Assembly: GCF_033807715.1 (NCBI RefSeq)
Contig: NC_084587.1
Location: forward strand, 17,466,017-17,530,016
From: Cololabis saira
Taxonomy: Eukaryota > Chordata > Actinopteri > Beloniformes > Belonidae
Length of the DNA stretch: 64,000 bases
Reading direction: 5' to 3'
This document shows positions 52,536-64,000 of this stretch, one piece after another. The notes under the pieces are model-generated. The model made no database searches and was not told the origin of the DNA. It saw only the letters and a program-made list of their open reading frames with translations. Every line of letters begins with the position of its first letter. Position 1 is the first letter of the stretch. The translations under genes and the position numbers were made by a program.

Positions 52536-52921
52536 CAAATTGATTACTGCAACAGTTTCTTTACAGGTCTGCCTAAAACGTCGATAAGACAGCTAGAGCT
52601 GATCCAGAAAGCTGCTGCCCGAGTTCTCACTAGAACTAAGAAAGTGGACCACACTGGCTCCCTGAGCCCCAGAGAATATTTTCATTAGTTTATAAATCAC
52701 TGAATGGTTTAGGACCCAAACACATCAGAGACTTATGGCTGCCATAGCAACCATCCAGACCTCGTAGGTATTTTGGTTCAGGTCTACTTTGTGTCCCCAG
52801 AATCAGAACCAAACATGAAGAAGCAGCCTTCAGTTTTTATGCTCCAAAAATCTGGAACAAACTTCCAGAAATCTGCAAACTGTTGCTGTAATGTGCTATA
52901 CAAATACACTTGGCTTGCCTA
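52536..52921 (+). pseudogene. L2-type LINE reverse-transcriptase C-terminal fragment
   Basis: Translation from 52544 gives QIDYCNSFFTGLPKTSI, then QLELIQKAAARVLTRTKK, the conserved C-terminal reverse-transcriptase stretch of fish L2/CR1-like LINEs. After a frameshift, SLNGL-like (52700) and YAPKIWNKLPE-like (52840) segments follow. The 3' end carries TGTGCTATACAAATACACTT. It is 5' truncated and frame-shifted, hence dead. Confidence 0.85.
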
Positions 52922-55900
52922 AAAGGTGCAGTATTACACAGAAGTAAACATATTTGCAGCCTGGTACAAAAAAAAAGGTTTTGCTCTACTTTTTACAGCA
53001 ATATTTCCCATCTATGGCAACTGTATGGGAGGTGAACTTTTATGTACCTCATCCTGCAAAATCATATCAAACCACAAACCGATGCGTAATTAGCGGTGTG
53101 GTTCTTTGATTGACAGCTGCATTGCAGTTTGTGGTGTCAGATAGTCAGCTCTCAATACTTACAAGGCACAGCCATTCTTGTGGCTGTGCTTTGTTAGCTG
53201 AGCTAGCCACAACTATCCTCATCTCAGATGTGTTTACACATCTGAATCGAGGAGGGATCGACAGATTTGAAGGATGCAAGACGATGTTAGTAAGCATCAA
53301 AAGTGAGCATGAGCTAAAATAATTAGCTTGGGGTCATAAAGGTAAGGTGAAAATGTGTTCTGGGTGGCGTCAGGTCCTACCAATATGGCAATGACCAAAG
53401 CTCAGAAAAATCTGCTTCAGAACCACCCTTAAGAAAAAAAAAACCTGTGGGTGGCATCACAGAAAGGTCTGTTCAGTTTTCATTATACAGTCTATTTGTA
53501 TAGGTTATCCACAATGGTCTACAATGTCCTACTGTAGGTAATAGTGTCCACTGTATTGTACACAAAAGAAAAACATTAAAAGAGCCTACTATATGTTAAA
53601 AATGTACACAGTATATCTAAAACGTAGTGAAAATGTAGTAAGCAATGTTGTAAGGGCACTTTAAATGAATATAAGGTAAACATGCTGTAAAATATAAAAC
53701 AGGGCAAGGATTGTGCCTATATTTATAGAGAGTAATTGTACTTAATAAAAACACAGTAATGAAAAAATAGTAGAAATGTATTGATACTTAAAGCACTTTT
53801 TGGAGTAATCTACCTTTATCCACTTGCCAGCAAAGCTACTGTGTTTAAGATGCCATTTAGAGTGTGGTTATTGTTTTTTCACAAAGATTGTTTTTTAAAC
53901 GCTAAATATCATTTGTCAAAAGCTTGCCGCACTCAACCGTACAATTAAGGCCCCGGACCAATACTAACACTCTCATTTGTAATGGATGCCATCTCATTTA
54001 TCACCCGTCTGAGTGGGAGCCAGTCACAGCGTTCCAACGGCACCCAAGCACACCGAAGGAGAACATGCAAACGTTTCACATTTGTTGAAAACAGACATGC
54101 AGCCCATGTAAGTTATTGCTGCAGGCCCACAGGCCAGAGTGGTAGTCATCCGTCTTTGTGTGACACTATCAGGCTTCCTCGCACAACACAGAGGTGGTAA
54201 AATGACTTTATTACACAATGTGAAAGATACTTCAGGGACAAATTGGTGGGAACTGATACATGCCAAAGGGGCATCGTACTTTATCTGGAACGAGATGAGA
54301 AGTTGTCATCAGCTTGAGTGCATTTGAAAGACACATAACGGGAACATGCTGAAAGTAACTTAACAGATTTGAGCACTGTTCTCAAAGAGCATTGTTCGCC
54401 AGCCAGAAGCAAAGAAAAGTGCTATGTTTATGCCCTCCAGAAAGTGCTTTCCAGCTCAGCAGGAAGGAAAACAGGACATAACACTGCAAATGATGTAAAC
54501 TTAAATCATCATTCTATTGATCAATACTATATGTGCTTGTATTTTTGATCCATCAGGCATGACCATCTAGTCATCTTTGCCTTTCTTCAGTCCATCGCAC
54601 TACAACAGCAAAGCTTCGGATCAATACTCTCTGGCACATATTCTCACTCTGAAAGACTTGGAATGAAAATGCCATTCGATATCAATCAGGATCACAGCTG
54701 CGCCACTGAACGGGCACAATAAATAACATATTATTTTTTCAAATTCACCCTCAAATGACTGGTCTCATCAGAGTCCCTCCACTCAGATCTTTCAGTCTAG
54801 TTTATGCTGAAAGGAACCACATGAACTGGGCGAGGAAGATGTATGTAAAGCAGTTAAAGTAAAAGCCCAGTAAGCAGGAAATTTAAGAGGGGCCATGGGA
54901 TGATGGTATAACAGCAGATGCCGATTGCAGACAATCTGCTGAAGAAGGAAAAGATATGGAAAATAGAAATGGATTCAGTATATTGGATGAGTAAGTAAGA
55001 CAAATCCTTAAAAAGCACAGCGGGAAAGGATGAAATGTACTTATTCAATGATATGCAATAACAATTTACAATCATTTTAATGCACGGTAAAATAAAATAA
55101 TGAAAGTAAACAGTATTCATAAAACAATCAAACCATAAATCCCCTTCTATTGTTTCAGCAAATGAAGTGATGCAGCCCAGTCCTTCACTTGCAGGCGGCA
55201 CTGAATTAGTCCTTACAGGTTCCTCCATTGATAAGAAATGCAGTCTTGTATGCCACAGCGCCAAGAGATTTATGCCCCCAGCCCTGTGATGACCTCATTG
55301 TTCATTGCCCCATAATTCAAATCTGATCCGCTGTGTTGCATCACATTGTGCATGACTCATTTCCACGTTGCCCATTCTCTAAACAAGCCAGGCCTCCTCG
55401 GCACGCTATAGCGAAACGACCAACAACAAAGCAGAGAATTTCCTGTCAATGCTTTGGTGACTGACTTTCACACGTAAAATACACAGAAACACACTGTTCA
55501 AATGGACTGAACGGGAGGAGGGGGTGAGTGCTATTGTCAATGCTTTTCCTGCAGAGACCAGTACAATCGGCAGACCTTTGAGTGAGTTTCTTACAATCAC
55601 TTCGCCTTGTACTCTGATTCTCCATTCTGTTCCCTAATGGCACTGTGTGTGTCACCACTGTAAATATACAGCTGCAGGCTGTGTATGAGCTGATTCAAGT
55701 GCAAATGTGCTGAAGTGTATCTGAAACGCATTGTGTTTTAAGAGTATATGTGGAAGGAAGTGTACATGTGTGCATGTGTGTGCTTGTGTGTTCCTGTTAG
55801 GTGGTAACATGACTGTGCAGGAAGGTGAAAGACACAGGAGGGGAGAAGATGCTTAGATTGGAAGGTCAATTATTTTTGTCTTTTCTTTGAAAACGACAGA

Positions 55901-56117
55901 TAAAGACTGAATGAGCAAGAGGATTTACAAGATTCCGAGCAGCTGTTAAATCCGTAGAGGTAACGTATCTTAAAAGTCATCAAATGCAACAGTTTCAAAG
56001 GTATCTGAACAATGGCCGGGTTTTTCTGATTTTGCCTAAATACGCCACGACAATGGAACTGAAATAAAATAATCGAAATCTGATCAAAGATTTTACCATT
56101 TAGGAATTCCACTAACT
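52922..56117. other. mostly unique non-coding sequence
   Basis: No exon or named transposon was recognised. The hydrophobic AT-rich frame on the minus strand at 54854-55264 has no domain. The 55150-55440 stretch is unique and motif-rich. Confidence 0.35.
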
Positions 56118-56639
56118 TTAAAGGAGCCGTCTGTAAGAAATGGCCAAAACTGGTACTGCAGTCACTTTCAAAATATTGTTGAGGGGCGTGTACCCTCCCC
56201 GTCCTCCCCCCGACCAGAGGTTGCCAGGTAGGCTGCAGAATGCAGCAGGAACGTAGGCTGCGATAATTAGAGCCGAGCTGGCAACCCGGATGCCGAAACA
56301 ATACTGACTTTGTGATAGGGGGAAAGGTGGAGGGTGGAGCTTCAGAAACAATACTGACTTGGTGATTGGGAGATAGGTGGAGGGTGGAGCTTCAGAAACA
56401 ATACTGACTTGGTGATTGGGAGATAGGTGGAGGGTGGAGCTTCAGGCCAAAACAAAAAATGACAACATAAACATCAGTTGAGGGCTGCAACTCCTCTTTT
56501 TAAACTGGAATATCCTGGCTTGAGTGCTGTTGTCAGTGACATAAATATTTGAAATGAACATGATTTTTAAATGTCTGTTGACACATCGGGGTCATTTTAT
56601 GATTCGTTTTATTATTGCTCTTACATACAGCTCCTTTAA
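56118..56639. mobile_element. TTAA-flanked MITE, 522 bp, with internal tandem repeat
   Basis: The ends TTAAAGGAGCCGTCTGTAAG and (reverse complement of the right end) TTAAAGGAGCTGTATGTAAG are inverted repeats. The outer TTAA could be the target duplication. Inside is a 50-bp unit repeated three times (56299-56448), beginning CAATACTGACTTGGTGATTG. Copies two and three are identical or nearly so, while the first differs at several positions. No transposase is present. Confidence 0.8.
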
Positions 56640-56640
56640 G

Positions 56641-57290
56641 CAATGTACCTCGTTTTTCAGTTTTTCTGAGGTTTTTGCACAAAGTCCCATAATTGTAAAG
56701 ACGAGAATCATTTTAAATATTTGGTTGAAAATCCTTTTGCTGTCAATAACTGCCCCAAATTTGGAACCCACGGGCATCTCCAAACTCTGGATATATTCTT
56801 TGGGGGTGCTTTGGCAGGCCTTCAACGCAGCCACCTTTAGTTACCATGGGTTTGTGAGCCATTGGCAAGAATACAAGCCCATAACATGACACCACCTCCA
56901 CCATGTTTGCCATATGATGTGGTTATCTTTAGATTATGAGTTATTCCTTTTCTTCTCCATACATGTATCAGCATCTTCTTGATACGAGTTAATCTTGTTT
57001 CATTTGTTCAAAGAATCTGACTCCTGAACGTAGCAGGGCCTTCTTCTTAGATGTTTGCTGACGTCTGTCTTTGCCCTGGTTCCTCCAAACCCCCTGTATT
57101 CACATTCATGAAGGTGTATCTTGATTGTAAATGATTACAATGATAGGCCTGCCGTCTCTGGAGTACTCTTGACTTCATCCACTTTATCATGCACTTTAGT
57201 TACTTCCAGTAGTCTTCAAGGTCTTTTGATGTTGTAGAGATCACTAGCTCACCATCAAATCCATTGTGATGTAAAAAGGCACAATAATAA
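56641..57290 (-). pseudogene. Tc1-like transposase relic, antisense, internally deleted
   Basis: The plus strand reads AATATTTGGTTGAAAATCCT, then GGCAGGCCTTCAACGCAGCC, then CACCACCTCCACCATGTTTG, which is the reverse complement of the AAACATGGTGGAGGTGG block before the last catalytic residues. TTCATTTGTTCAAAGAATCT follows at 57000. It belongs to the same broad Tc1 family as the relic at 40750. The stretch between the C-terminal and the Gly-rich block is shortened. No open frame remains. Confidence 0.65.
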
Positions 57291-57304
57291 AAGTTCTGTC
57301 ACAT

Positions 57305-57478
57305 GCTAAATGTGTCTCTGGGCAGGAAACTTAACCGCTCTTGCCCAGCGACTCATGGTGCCGGTCCCAAGCCCTGGGGAGGATGTAGGATGTAAAAACG
57401 TATGCCAAATCAATGTGCATAACTCACTGATTCACCATAGTGATCCCTACAAAAGGAAAAGAGCCAAAAGAAGGAAAT
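57305..57478 (+). mobile_element. SINE/LINE 3' tail-like repeat
   Basis: GGTGCCGGTCCCAAGCCCTG, then a GGATGTAAAAACGTATGCCA block, a CATAGTGATCCCTACAAAAG segment and AGAGCCAAAAGAAGG match the order of a common fish retroposon tail, which normally ends in a CCGAAAG-type motif with A-rich repeats. Diverged. Confidence 0.5.
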
Positions 57479-57894
57479 AAAGGCGATTACCTCCCCAAAC
57501 CTTTGCTATTGTTCCAAATGAGGACCCATCCCGTTTCTCACTCCTCGAAGACTCAGACTCCCTGTAATGCTTTTGAAGTGTTACATGTTTTTTCTGATCT
57601 ATCATTTGTCGCTCGAATAGGATTAACCTTTGAATACCTGACATATAATAAACTAAAAAAAAACTGTATAATACTGTATAGGTAATTCTATAAAATTGTT
57701 TTTTTTTTAAGCCTTGTTTCAGAAAACTAGTTTTACTTTTTGGTCTTATGGCTAGAATATTTTGCTAGTTTTAAGAATTCTAGTCAGAGAAGTTTTTAAC
57801 CCCATTAGCACAGTTATTTTGCTATAGGGACAAATAATAAAAATTCACTTGATTTATGAATATTATACTTTTTTTCTAGAGGGGCTGTGTTTGC
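57479..57894. other. unique AT-rich sequence
   Basis: No exon or repeat was recognised. A T-run lies at 57700-57709. Confidence 0.3.
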
Positions 57895-58570
57895 AGTGTA
57901 ATACAGCTTCCTCTATAAAGACTTAAAATAAACTACAAATTCATTCTTTATTCCAACTTTTGTTTGGAGGATTCGCTGCAGTCTGCCTGGAAGAAGTAAG
58001 CAAAGACTTCTGCTTCAGATGGCTTTGCCAACCTCAGTAACAAGATATTTGAGGGTTTGGCTTGGCCACACCATGACCCACATTTCTACTTTTTCATCCG
58101 TTCCTTAGTGGATTTACTAGTGTGCTAAGGATCACTTCCAGTTAAACTTCACCTTTCAGACAGATGCCCTCACATTATTCTGAAGTACTCTTTGACATTT
58201 TGCAGAATTCATAGATGAATCAGTGAGTATAAGCTGCCAAGTCCCTGAGGCAGTGATGTAACCCTGAACTAGAATAATTCCAACATCATGCTTTATAGTT
58301 GGTTGCTCTTGAAGAGTTTTCCCATGAAAAGTATTTTTTGTATGTACCAAATATGTCTACTTTTACTGTGAACAAAATATTCTATTTCTGACAAGTTGAT
58401 TCAGAGGTCTTATCTTTGCCTGTATTTGTAAACTTTAGTTTTACACTTCGGGTCTTCGTCAACAGCTCTCTGATAAAAGTTTGGGATTTAAGAAGGCGTT
58501 TTGCATTCAGCTCCCAGCTTGAGAGACCTTTTTGTCCACAGTGGCCAAAGCTGCATAAATTTGCATTCAA
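57895..58570 (-). mobile_element. degraded DNA-transposon relic, antisense
   Basis: GCTGCAGTCTGCCTGGAAGA, CAGATGCCCTCACATTATTC, CCAAATATGTCTACTTTTAC and TTTGGGATTTAAGAAGGCG occur in the order expected of a fish DNA-transposon family read backwards, with Tc1/mariner-like organisation. No open frame remains, and the family name is uncertain. Confidence 0.4.
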
Positions 58571-58583
58571 GAGATACATCACT

Positions 58584-58800
58584 TATGGCAGGTTTGCCCA
58601 ATTCCTGTCCTCAAGGGCCGCTGTCCTACATGGTTCCCTGCTTCCAAACACCTGATTCAAATGACCATCGTCAGCTTGACATCAAGGTCTCCACAAGTCT
58701 ATTAAAGACACATTCGTTTGAGTCAGGTGTGTTGAAGCAGGGAAACAATCTGAAACGTGCAGGACAGCTGGCCTGGAGGACTGGAATTGGACAACCGTAA
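58584..58800. mobile_element. fold-back MITE, about 217 bp
   Basis: The left half (AGGTTTGCCCAATTCCTGTC, then CTCAAGGGCCGCTGTCCT) is the inverted, diverged copy of the right half (AGGACAGCTGGCCTGGAGGA, then CTGGAATTGGACAACC). An ACACCTGATTCAAATGA block faces its inverted partner in the middle. Nearly the whole element is a long inverted repeat. Confidence 0.75.
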
Positions 58801-58946
58801 TGTGCCTCCTTTATGGTGAATTGATTTTTTAAATATATTTGTTAATGAAACATACTAAATATAAGATTGGTTCCATTATTTCTAAAATATATTTTCTTAT
58901 AATTGGGAACCAGTGTAGAACCTTACATTTAATTATGGGTGTCAAT

Positions 58947-59567
58947 TAGGGCTGGGCGATATATCGAGATTTTAATATATATCGATATATTTTCAAACAC
59001 GATATGGTACGAGACAATATCGTTTATATCGATTTAAAAAAAAAAAAAAATAATAAAATATTTTTTTTTTTACATTTTTTTTTTTAAATGATTTTGATAT
59101 AGCTTATTTTGTGACAAATTGACTTGAATGTTTTATTTGAGATTTGCACAAATGTTTTGTTATTTGCACAACTGTCAACCTCAGTGGAAAAGTCTGCCTG
59201 TTACTGTCTACATTGTATTAATTGCACAGTGTATTTTAATTTAATTGTTATGCAGGAAAGGGATATTTGTTTTATTTTATTCAAGAAGCATTTTTATTCT
59301 ATATATGCAGGCAGTTTATTTTTATTTCATTTGTTTTATACATTTTGAAGGAACCTGTGACATTTGGCACGAGGCTTTGTATTAAAACTGACTGTTTTTT
59401 TAAGGGTTTGCCTCAGAAAAAAATGAAGCTAACAGAGATGCTATGCTATAATGCTTTGGGGGAAACCCCAATTAAGGCACAGAAAAAATATCGAGATATA
59501 TATCGAGTATCGCCATTTAGCTAGAAAATATCGAGATATGACTTTTGGTCCATATCGCCCAGCCCCA
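58947..59567. mobile_element. hAT-type MITE, 621 bp, with 8-bp target duplication
   Basis: Terminal repeats TAGGGCTGGGCGATAT and ATATCGCCCAGCCCCA are flanked by an exact 8-bp duplication GTGTCAAT (58939-58946 and 59568-59575). AT-rich ATCGATATAT/ATATCGAGATAT motifs lie just inside both ends. No transposase is present. Confidence 0.9.
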
Positions 59568-59575
59568 GTGTCAAT

Positions 59576-61059
59576 GTATCATGAACGTAGTGGTGTCTTT
59601 ATTTTTTAATATTGATGTATTAATTATGTATTATAATGTATTATTATTAATAATGTATTATTATTATAATTACAAAATCAGCCTTTTTTATAGCCACATA
59701 CCGAATACAATTATTTTGGTTATTCTGGTTAAAAAAAATTTTCAAAAAGATATGTCAACAATTTAAAAATCAGCTACTTAGCCATTAACCCCAGAGGTTA
59801 CGATATACAGCTCTCTTATTTGTGCATCCAACGACCCAGTCTGATGAAACCTCAACTATCCTGGCTTAACATCACTGGAAGTGGGTTGCTATGTCTAGCC
59901 TAAGTGAAAAAATAACTATGGCTGGACCCAAATACTCAAATCTATGGATATGTGGAAAATCTGGTTTTGACTGTGGGTGTCTAGTTCAACAATCCTAACA
60001 ACAGTAGTTATCAGCGAATTCCTTCATATCTGACAGCTAAACCAATAGATCCACTTCTGGGTTTCCCCTTTTTAAATGAGTAATTAAGTAGTCTTCAACA
60101 CATGCAGCGTGGAGGGCCAATAATAGAGTTGAATGATATCCGACATGAGTTTTACACATAAAGAGAGGAGGGATAAGCTGATCGCTCCAGTCAACAGTGA
60201 AAAATGCAGGGAGTGTGGGTTATTCTTTGAGGGAGGGAAAGGGTAAGAGGAAGTATGTGTTAACACATGACCGAGTACTTTAGGTGGATGAGGACGACAG
60301 GCAAGAATCTGGGCTCATTATTTCAATACGGGAGAGAGATGTCATCTAGTGCAGAAAAGGGCTTTTGAATTAGGTTAAGCTTGGTACTCAGTGTGTGGCT
60401 GAGACTTGGAATGTGAATCATCATCACATTATGAAATAGCATCTAAAGCTCTGCTTTCATCAAAATGTAACATCATTTTTGCAAGACTTGTTTGTTTTTG
60501 TTATTTTTTTTCTTCTTCATTTTATAGCTTAAGCCACAGGAGTGACAGTTTATTTATGCAGGAAGGTTGGTTGCCTCTGGGAGCCAAATAAACACCACCT
60601 TCTGTTTATCTACAAAGCTTTCTGACACAGACCTTTGCCTTTGCCATGCATAAATTTACTAATTAGAGAACTGGATCCAGAGCATTTGGTTACCAGAGTA
60701 ACCCTTGTTCTCTGAAAAACCAAGGGAGTTATCTCACTTTGGGATGTGCGCTCTGAAGAGGCCAATCACCAAAGCACCACTACCTCCACATCAGCCAAGA
60801 AACAAGTCATCATGTTCGTAATTGTCACTTTGATGGCATGGAGGTTCACCCGTTTGTAACTACACAGAGGCTCCACATCATGCATTCTCATACATATTTA
60901 TATCACAAACGCATGGATGAACACCAATGCAGTGAAAACTAGGTCTCATTCTATAAACCCAGTTCAGTATCTCATTGTGGACGCAAGAAAAGGTATCTGA
61001 TACTGTACCGATTTGCATAACCCGATAGCACAGGAGGAGGATCACAGTGCTGTGATCCA
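59576..61059. other. unassigned non-coding sequence
   Basis: No exon was recognised. The 60685-60800 stretch (GGTTACCAGAGTAACCCTTG with a CCAAGGGAG inverted partner) may be repeat-derived but could not be named. Confidence 0.3.
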
Positions 61060-62332
61060 GTAGTTTTGCAATTAATAAAATGAGTTTGGTGGTGTGGTTT
61101 AGAGGTAGTTTGATTGATAAAAGATGCTCATTTCTGGACAGTTTGATGTTCACAAGAAGCCTCTACTGATGTGAACCATGCCTTGCAAAAAAGAAAAGAG
61201 AGAAAATCTCCCAAGACAAGCCATTGATCTACATAAGGCTGGAAAGGGATAGAAAAGAATCTCAAACTCATCCATCTGTCCTCAGGTAGGCAAACTTGGA
61301 CAGTAAGACAATTTAGGGTTGTGTATATCCTTCCTAAAAAGGGGGTGCCCAGCCAAAGTGACTTCAAAGACACATCACACAATCATCAATGAGATAAAAA
61401 AGGACTCAGGAGTAACAGCTAAGGGCTTGAAGACATTGCTGCAAGTGGTAAGCAGCTATTTTCATTATTATACAATATGTAAGTCATTAAACAGATCATT
61501 GTCAAGAGGAGAACATCAAAGTGCAACTTTCCTAAAAAAAAATAAATGCGGCACACCTGCTGTTTGGCAAAGAACTCCTTGGCAATCCTTAAGACTAAAA
61601 TTTTTTGTGGTCTGGTGAAAGAAAATTGCTCAACAATTATGTATGACGCAAGGGTGCAGTTTTCCAACATCAAAATATCATCCCAACAGTGAACAATGGT
61701 GGAGTGAGCGCCATGATTTGGACTTATTTTGCTGTCTCAAGGCTTTGGCCACGTTCCATCACCAAGTGGAAAGTGAATTCTTGAGTTTACGCAAAATATC
61801 GGCCAGGGCAGTGGTGTGGTCTTGTGGCCAGATAAAAATTTTTAGAAGTTGAGTGATGCAGCAACACTAAGCATGGAAGGAAATCCACAACAAAACTGCT
61901 TCAGAAACAGAAAATCCACCTTTTTGAGTTGGCCATTCAAAGCCCAGATCTTAACCCCATAGAGATACAATGGAATGACCTCGAAAGAGCTGTTCACAAA
62001 ATACATCCAACAAATGTGTCTAAACTAAAGAAGTTCTGGAAAGAGCTATGGTCAGAAAGAGCTAACAAAAGCTTGTGTTTGAAGTCAGAGCTGCCAAAGG
62101 ACATTCAACCTTCTATTAACTCCCAGGTTTCAGTTTATCTTTCCTCCCAAAATGCAAATATTTGGTGTATCAAATAATAACACGGGGGCTTATAATTGTT
62201 TGTGTATAATCAGTTTAAGAATGTTGTCTTTGTCCATTGTTGTGACTCAGATGAAGATCAGATCCCATTATATGGCAGACTGATAAAGAAAAACAGTTCA
62301 TTTCAAAGGGTTCACATAGTTTTTCTTGCTAC
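61060..62332 (+). pseudogene. Tc1/mariner transposon relic, near full length
   Basis: Transposase pieces appear in order in different frames: an N-terminal MPCKKK then IDLHKAGKG-like HTH start (61170-61240), KKDSGVTAKGLKTLL (61408), VNNGGVSAMIW-like sequence (61690), and AIQSPDLNPIEIQWNDLERA at 61930, the region around the last catalytic acidic residue. The right terminus TTTCAAAGGGTTCACATAG then TTTTTCTTGC matches the end of a known fish family. Many frameshifts are present, so it is inactive. Confidence 0.75.
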
Positions 62333-64000
62333 TTTATTGTTCATTCCTGAATTGCATGCTACCAGGGTGCCCAAAAAAACAAGTATAACTACAAAATAGA
62401 CTCCACTATGCAGTGTGGTAGATACTGGGACAGAAATTTCCTTTATGAGACACAAAATGATGTTTACTTTCTTTTAACCACCTCAACTGTTCCAAATAAG
62501 CGTAGAATAATAATAAAGCTTCATAGAGGTTCAGGATAGATTGAATTCTGCATGAATAGAGCCACCATAAGCTCACCTTAAGCTCTCATCAGTGAAAGGT
62601 GAGGGATGAAAAGCCAGTAGCTTTATGGGCAGTCACTGCCCTCAAACGTCTGGATATGGTGCAGCGTCACCTCCCCATATTCTAACTTACACTGCAAACA
62701 AAACGCAGAAACATAAAAGGCCTGTATCTCACCTCTCTGACACACCAAGCAAAGGGATGGCTTTAAGGAAAGTGCCTTTTAGTAAATACACCCCTGCTGC
62801 TGAAAATACAGCTCTCAGAGGGCTTAAATGCAGGCTGCCGCCATTGAGCTCTCTTCATAAATTTCCTTATGAGTATGTGCTGGCCAGTTGGCACATTACC
62901 AACACCCATATAGCAGCCTGGAACATTGGCCAAATACACCTTACTAGTGCCATACCACAGTCCGACAGGTAGTATAACATATGAAACTGAACTAAAACCT
63001 TTTTTCTTTTTTATTGAATTTATGCTGTATGCCACCTCTCAAACACCGGCCATAAAATAGAGATCATGTAAACAGCACCCACATGCAGCACCCACATGCT
63101 GGTGAGAATCTTAATCACCCAAGTAGGAATGCCTGACTCGTTTGCAAATCCAGGAAATGGCAGCACCCAAAGCTCAAACAGCAGAAGGCCTGGTAGCTGA
63201 GAGGAATTGGACTTGTGCTCCCCCGACACGATAACTGACGTGAACAAGCCAAAGTGTCAGAAAAGTAACTTTTAGAGCTGAATATAATGGAAAAAACAAA
63301 CAACAATTTGTAAAATTACAAGGATTTTCAGAAAATGTCTCCAATTGCTTAATTTGAGAAGACATAGTCATTCAAGGATGATTGGGGTGGTTTTGTGGGC
63401 ACGCATATTAGCATAGAAAATAAAATGAAAAAAGGACTTTCCACTTGAACTTCAATTCTACACATTTTCACCAAAACACTGATGATGAAGCTGCTCTGTC
63501 TCCAACTGATAGACTGTCATTATTTTCCTCCTTCTCAGGAATGAAGATGCAAATGAATTAAGGAGAGTAGTGCGCGGAACACTGCTGAAATGTGGAGACA
63601 TTCAGCAGAATCTCTGTGACCATTTTTCATACCCGTGTTTAACCGTGGGCAGGCGATAGCAGCAGAGATACAGCCACTGTGGGTAACAATCTCTCAATGG
63701 GAGAGGGATCAGACTGGTGCACAGACAGGATTGGCCCTCTTGCTGGGAGACGGAAGGCACAAACAGCCCTGGCAGAAGGAGCTGTAGGGACTCCAGCACA
63801 AGCAGTCAGATCACCACTTAAGATATAATGGAAGGCTCCGTCATTGTTCATATTAGCAAGCTGAACCAGTGGAGTCACAACAATTCCCCCCTGCACCTAC
63901 CAGGCCAACAGCCTTGCAGTGCACTTATGTACAGGAAGAGGTCTGAAGTAACAGTTGAGCCAGGGTGCAACACTGGTTGGCTTGCCTCAAAAAGGCCCCC
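62333..64000. other. unassigned non-coding sequence to window end
   Basis: No exon, RNA gene or named repeat was recognised. Overlapping short frames on both strands (for example 62625-62972) show no family resemblance. Confidence 0.3.

Noticed and set aside
54854..55264. 136-codon hydrophobic frame on the minus strand
   Set aside because: T-rich antisense composition yields Phe/Ile/Leu; no membrane-protein family recognised.
55870..56301. 143-codon minus-strand frame
   Set aside because: Overlaps the MITE at 56118-56639 and has no recognisable domain.

Overview
The window looks like vertebrate, almost certainly teleost fish, nuclear DNA. It is AT-rich and almost entirely non-coding. It carries many dinucleotide and tetranucleotide microsatellites and a dense load of fish-type transposable-element remnants: Tc1/mariner relics, hAT and PIF/Harbinger MITEs, TTAA-flanked MITEs, L2-like and L1-like LINE ends, and SINE-like tails. 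There is no operon-like gene packing and no convincing long open reading frame. The species cannot be named from the sequence alone. Repeat families are assigned from recall of typical fish consensus sequences, without database comparison.

The one protein-coding gene that can be supported is the 5' end of adgrl3 (latrophilin-3, an adhesion GPCR) on the minus strand. A first coding exon at 25369-25531 carries 5' UTR and the signal peptide (CDS 25423 down to 25369). A second exon at 17703-17916 encodes the start of the extracellular SUEL/galactose-binding lectin domain. The two exons have good splice sites and compatible phases (phase 1 to phase 1) and join across a 7.45 kb intron. The next exon, which should finish the lectin domain, was not found between 17702 and 1. 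Bases 1-17702 are therefore most simply part of the next, large intron. Bases 25532-64000 are 5' UTR intron or upstream flank of the same gene.

Layout. 1-17.7 kb: putative intron with DNA-transposon relics, two inverted L2-type tails, a 362-bp tandem duplication with a MITE inserted in its second copy, an RFX X-box-like palindrome and several long microsatellites. 17.7-25.5 kb: the two adgrl3 exons and their intron, which holds one TTAA-flanked MITE. 25.5-40.7 kb: upstream, mostly unique sequence, with a 1.49 kb non-autonomous hAT element that itself contains a PIF/Harbinger MITE. 40.7-52 kb: a Tc1 relic with a nested SINE tail, an unclassified fish repeat with internal ~140-bp units, and two long GT tracts. 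52-64 kb: LINE 3' ends, then a transposon-rich block (56.1-62.3 kb) of Tc1 relics and MITEs in both orientations.

No RNA gene, CRISPR array, prokaryotic element or new multi-gene system was seen. The most useful results are the adgrl3 exon structure, the nested-insertion chronologies with exact target-site duplications, and a few unique stretches that could be conserved regulatory elements.
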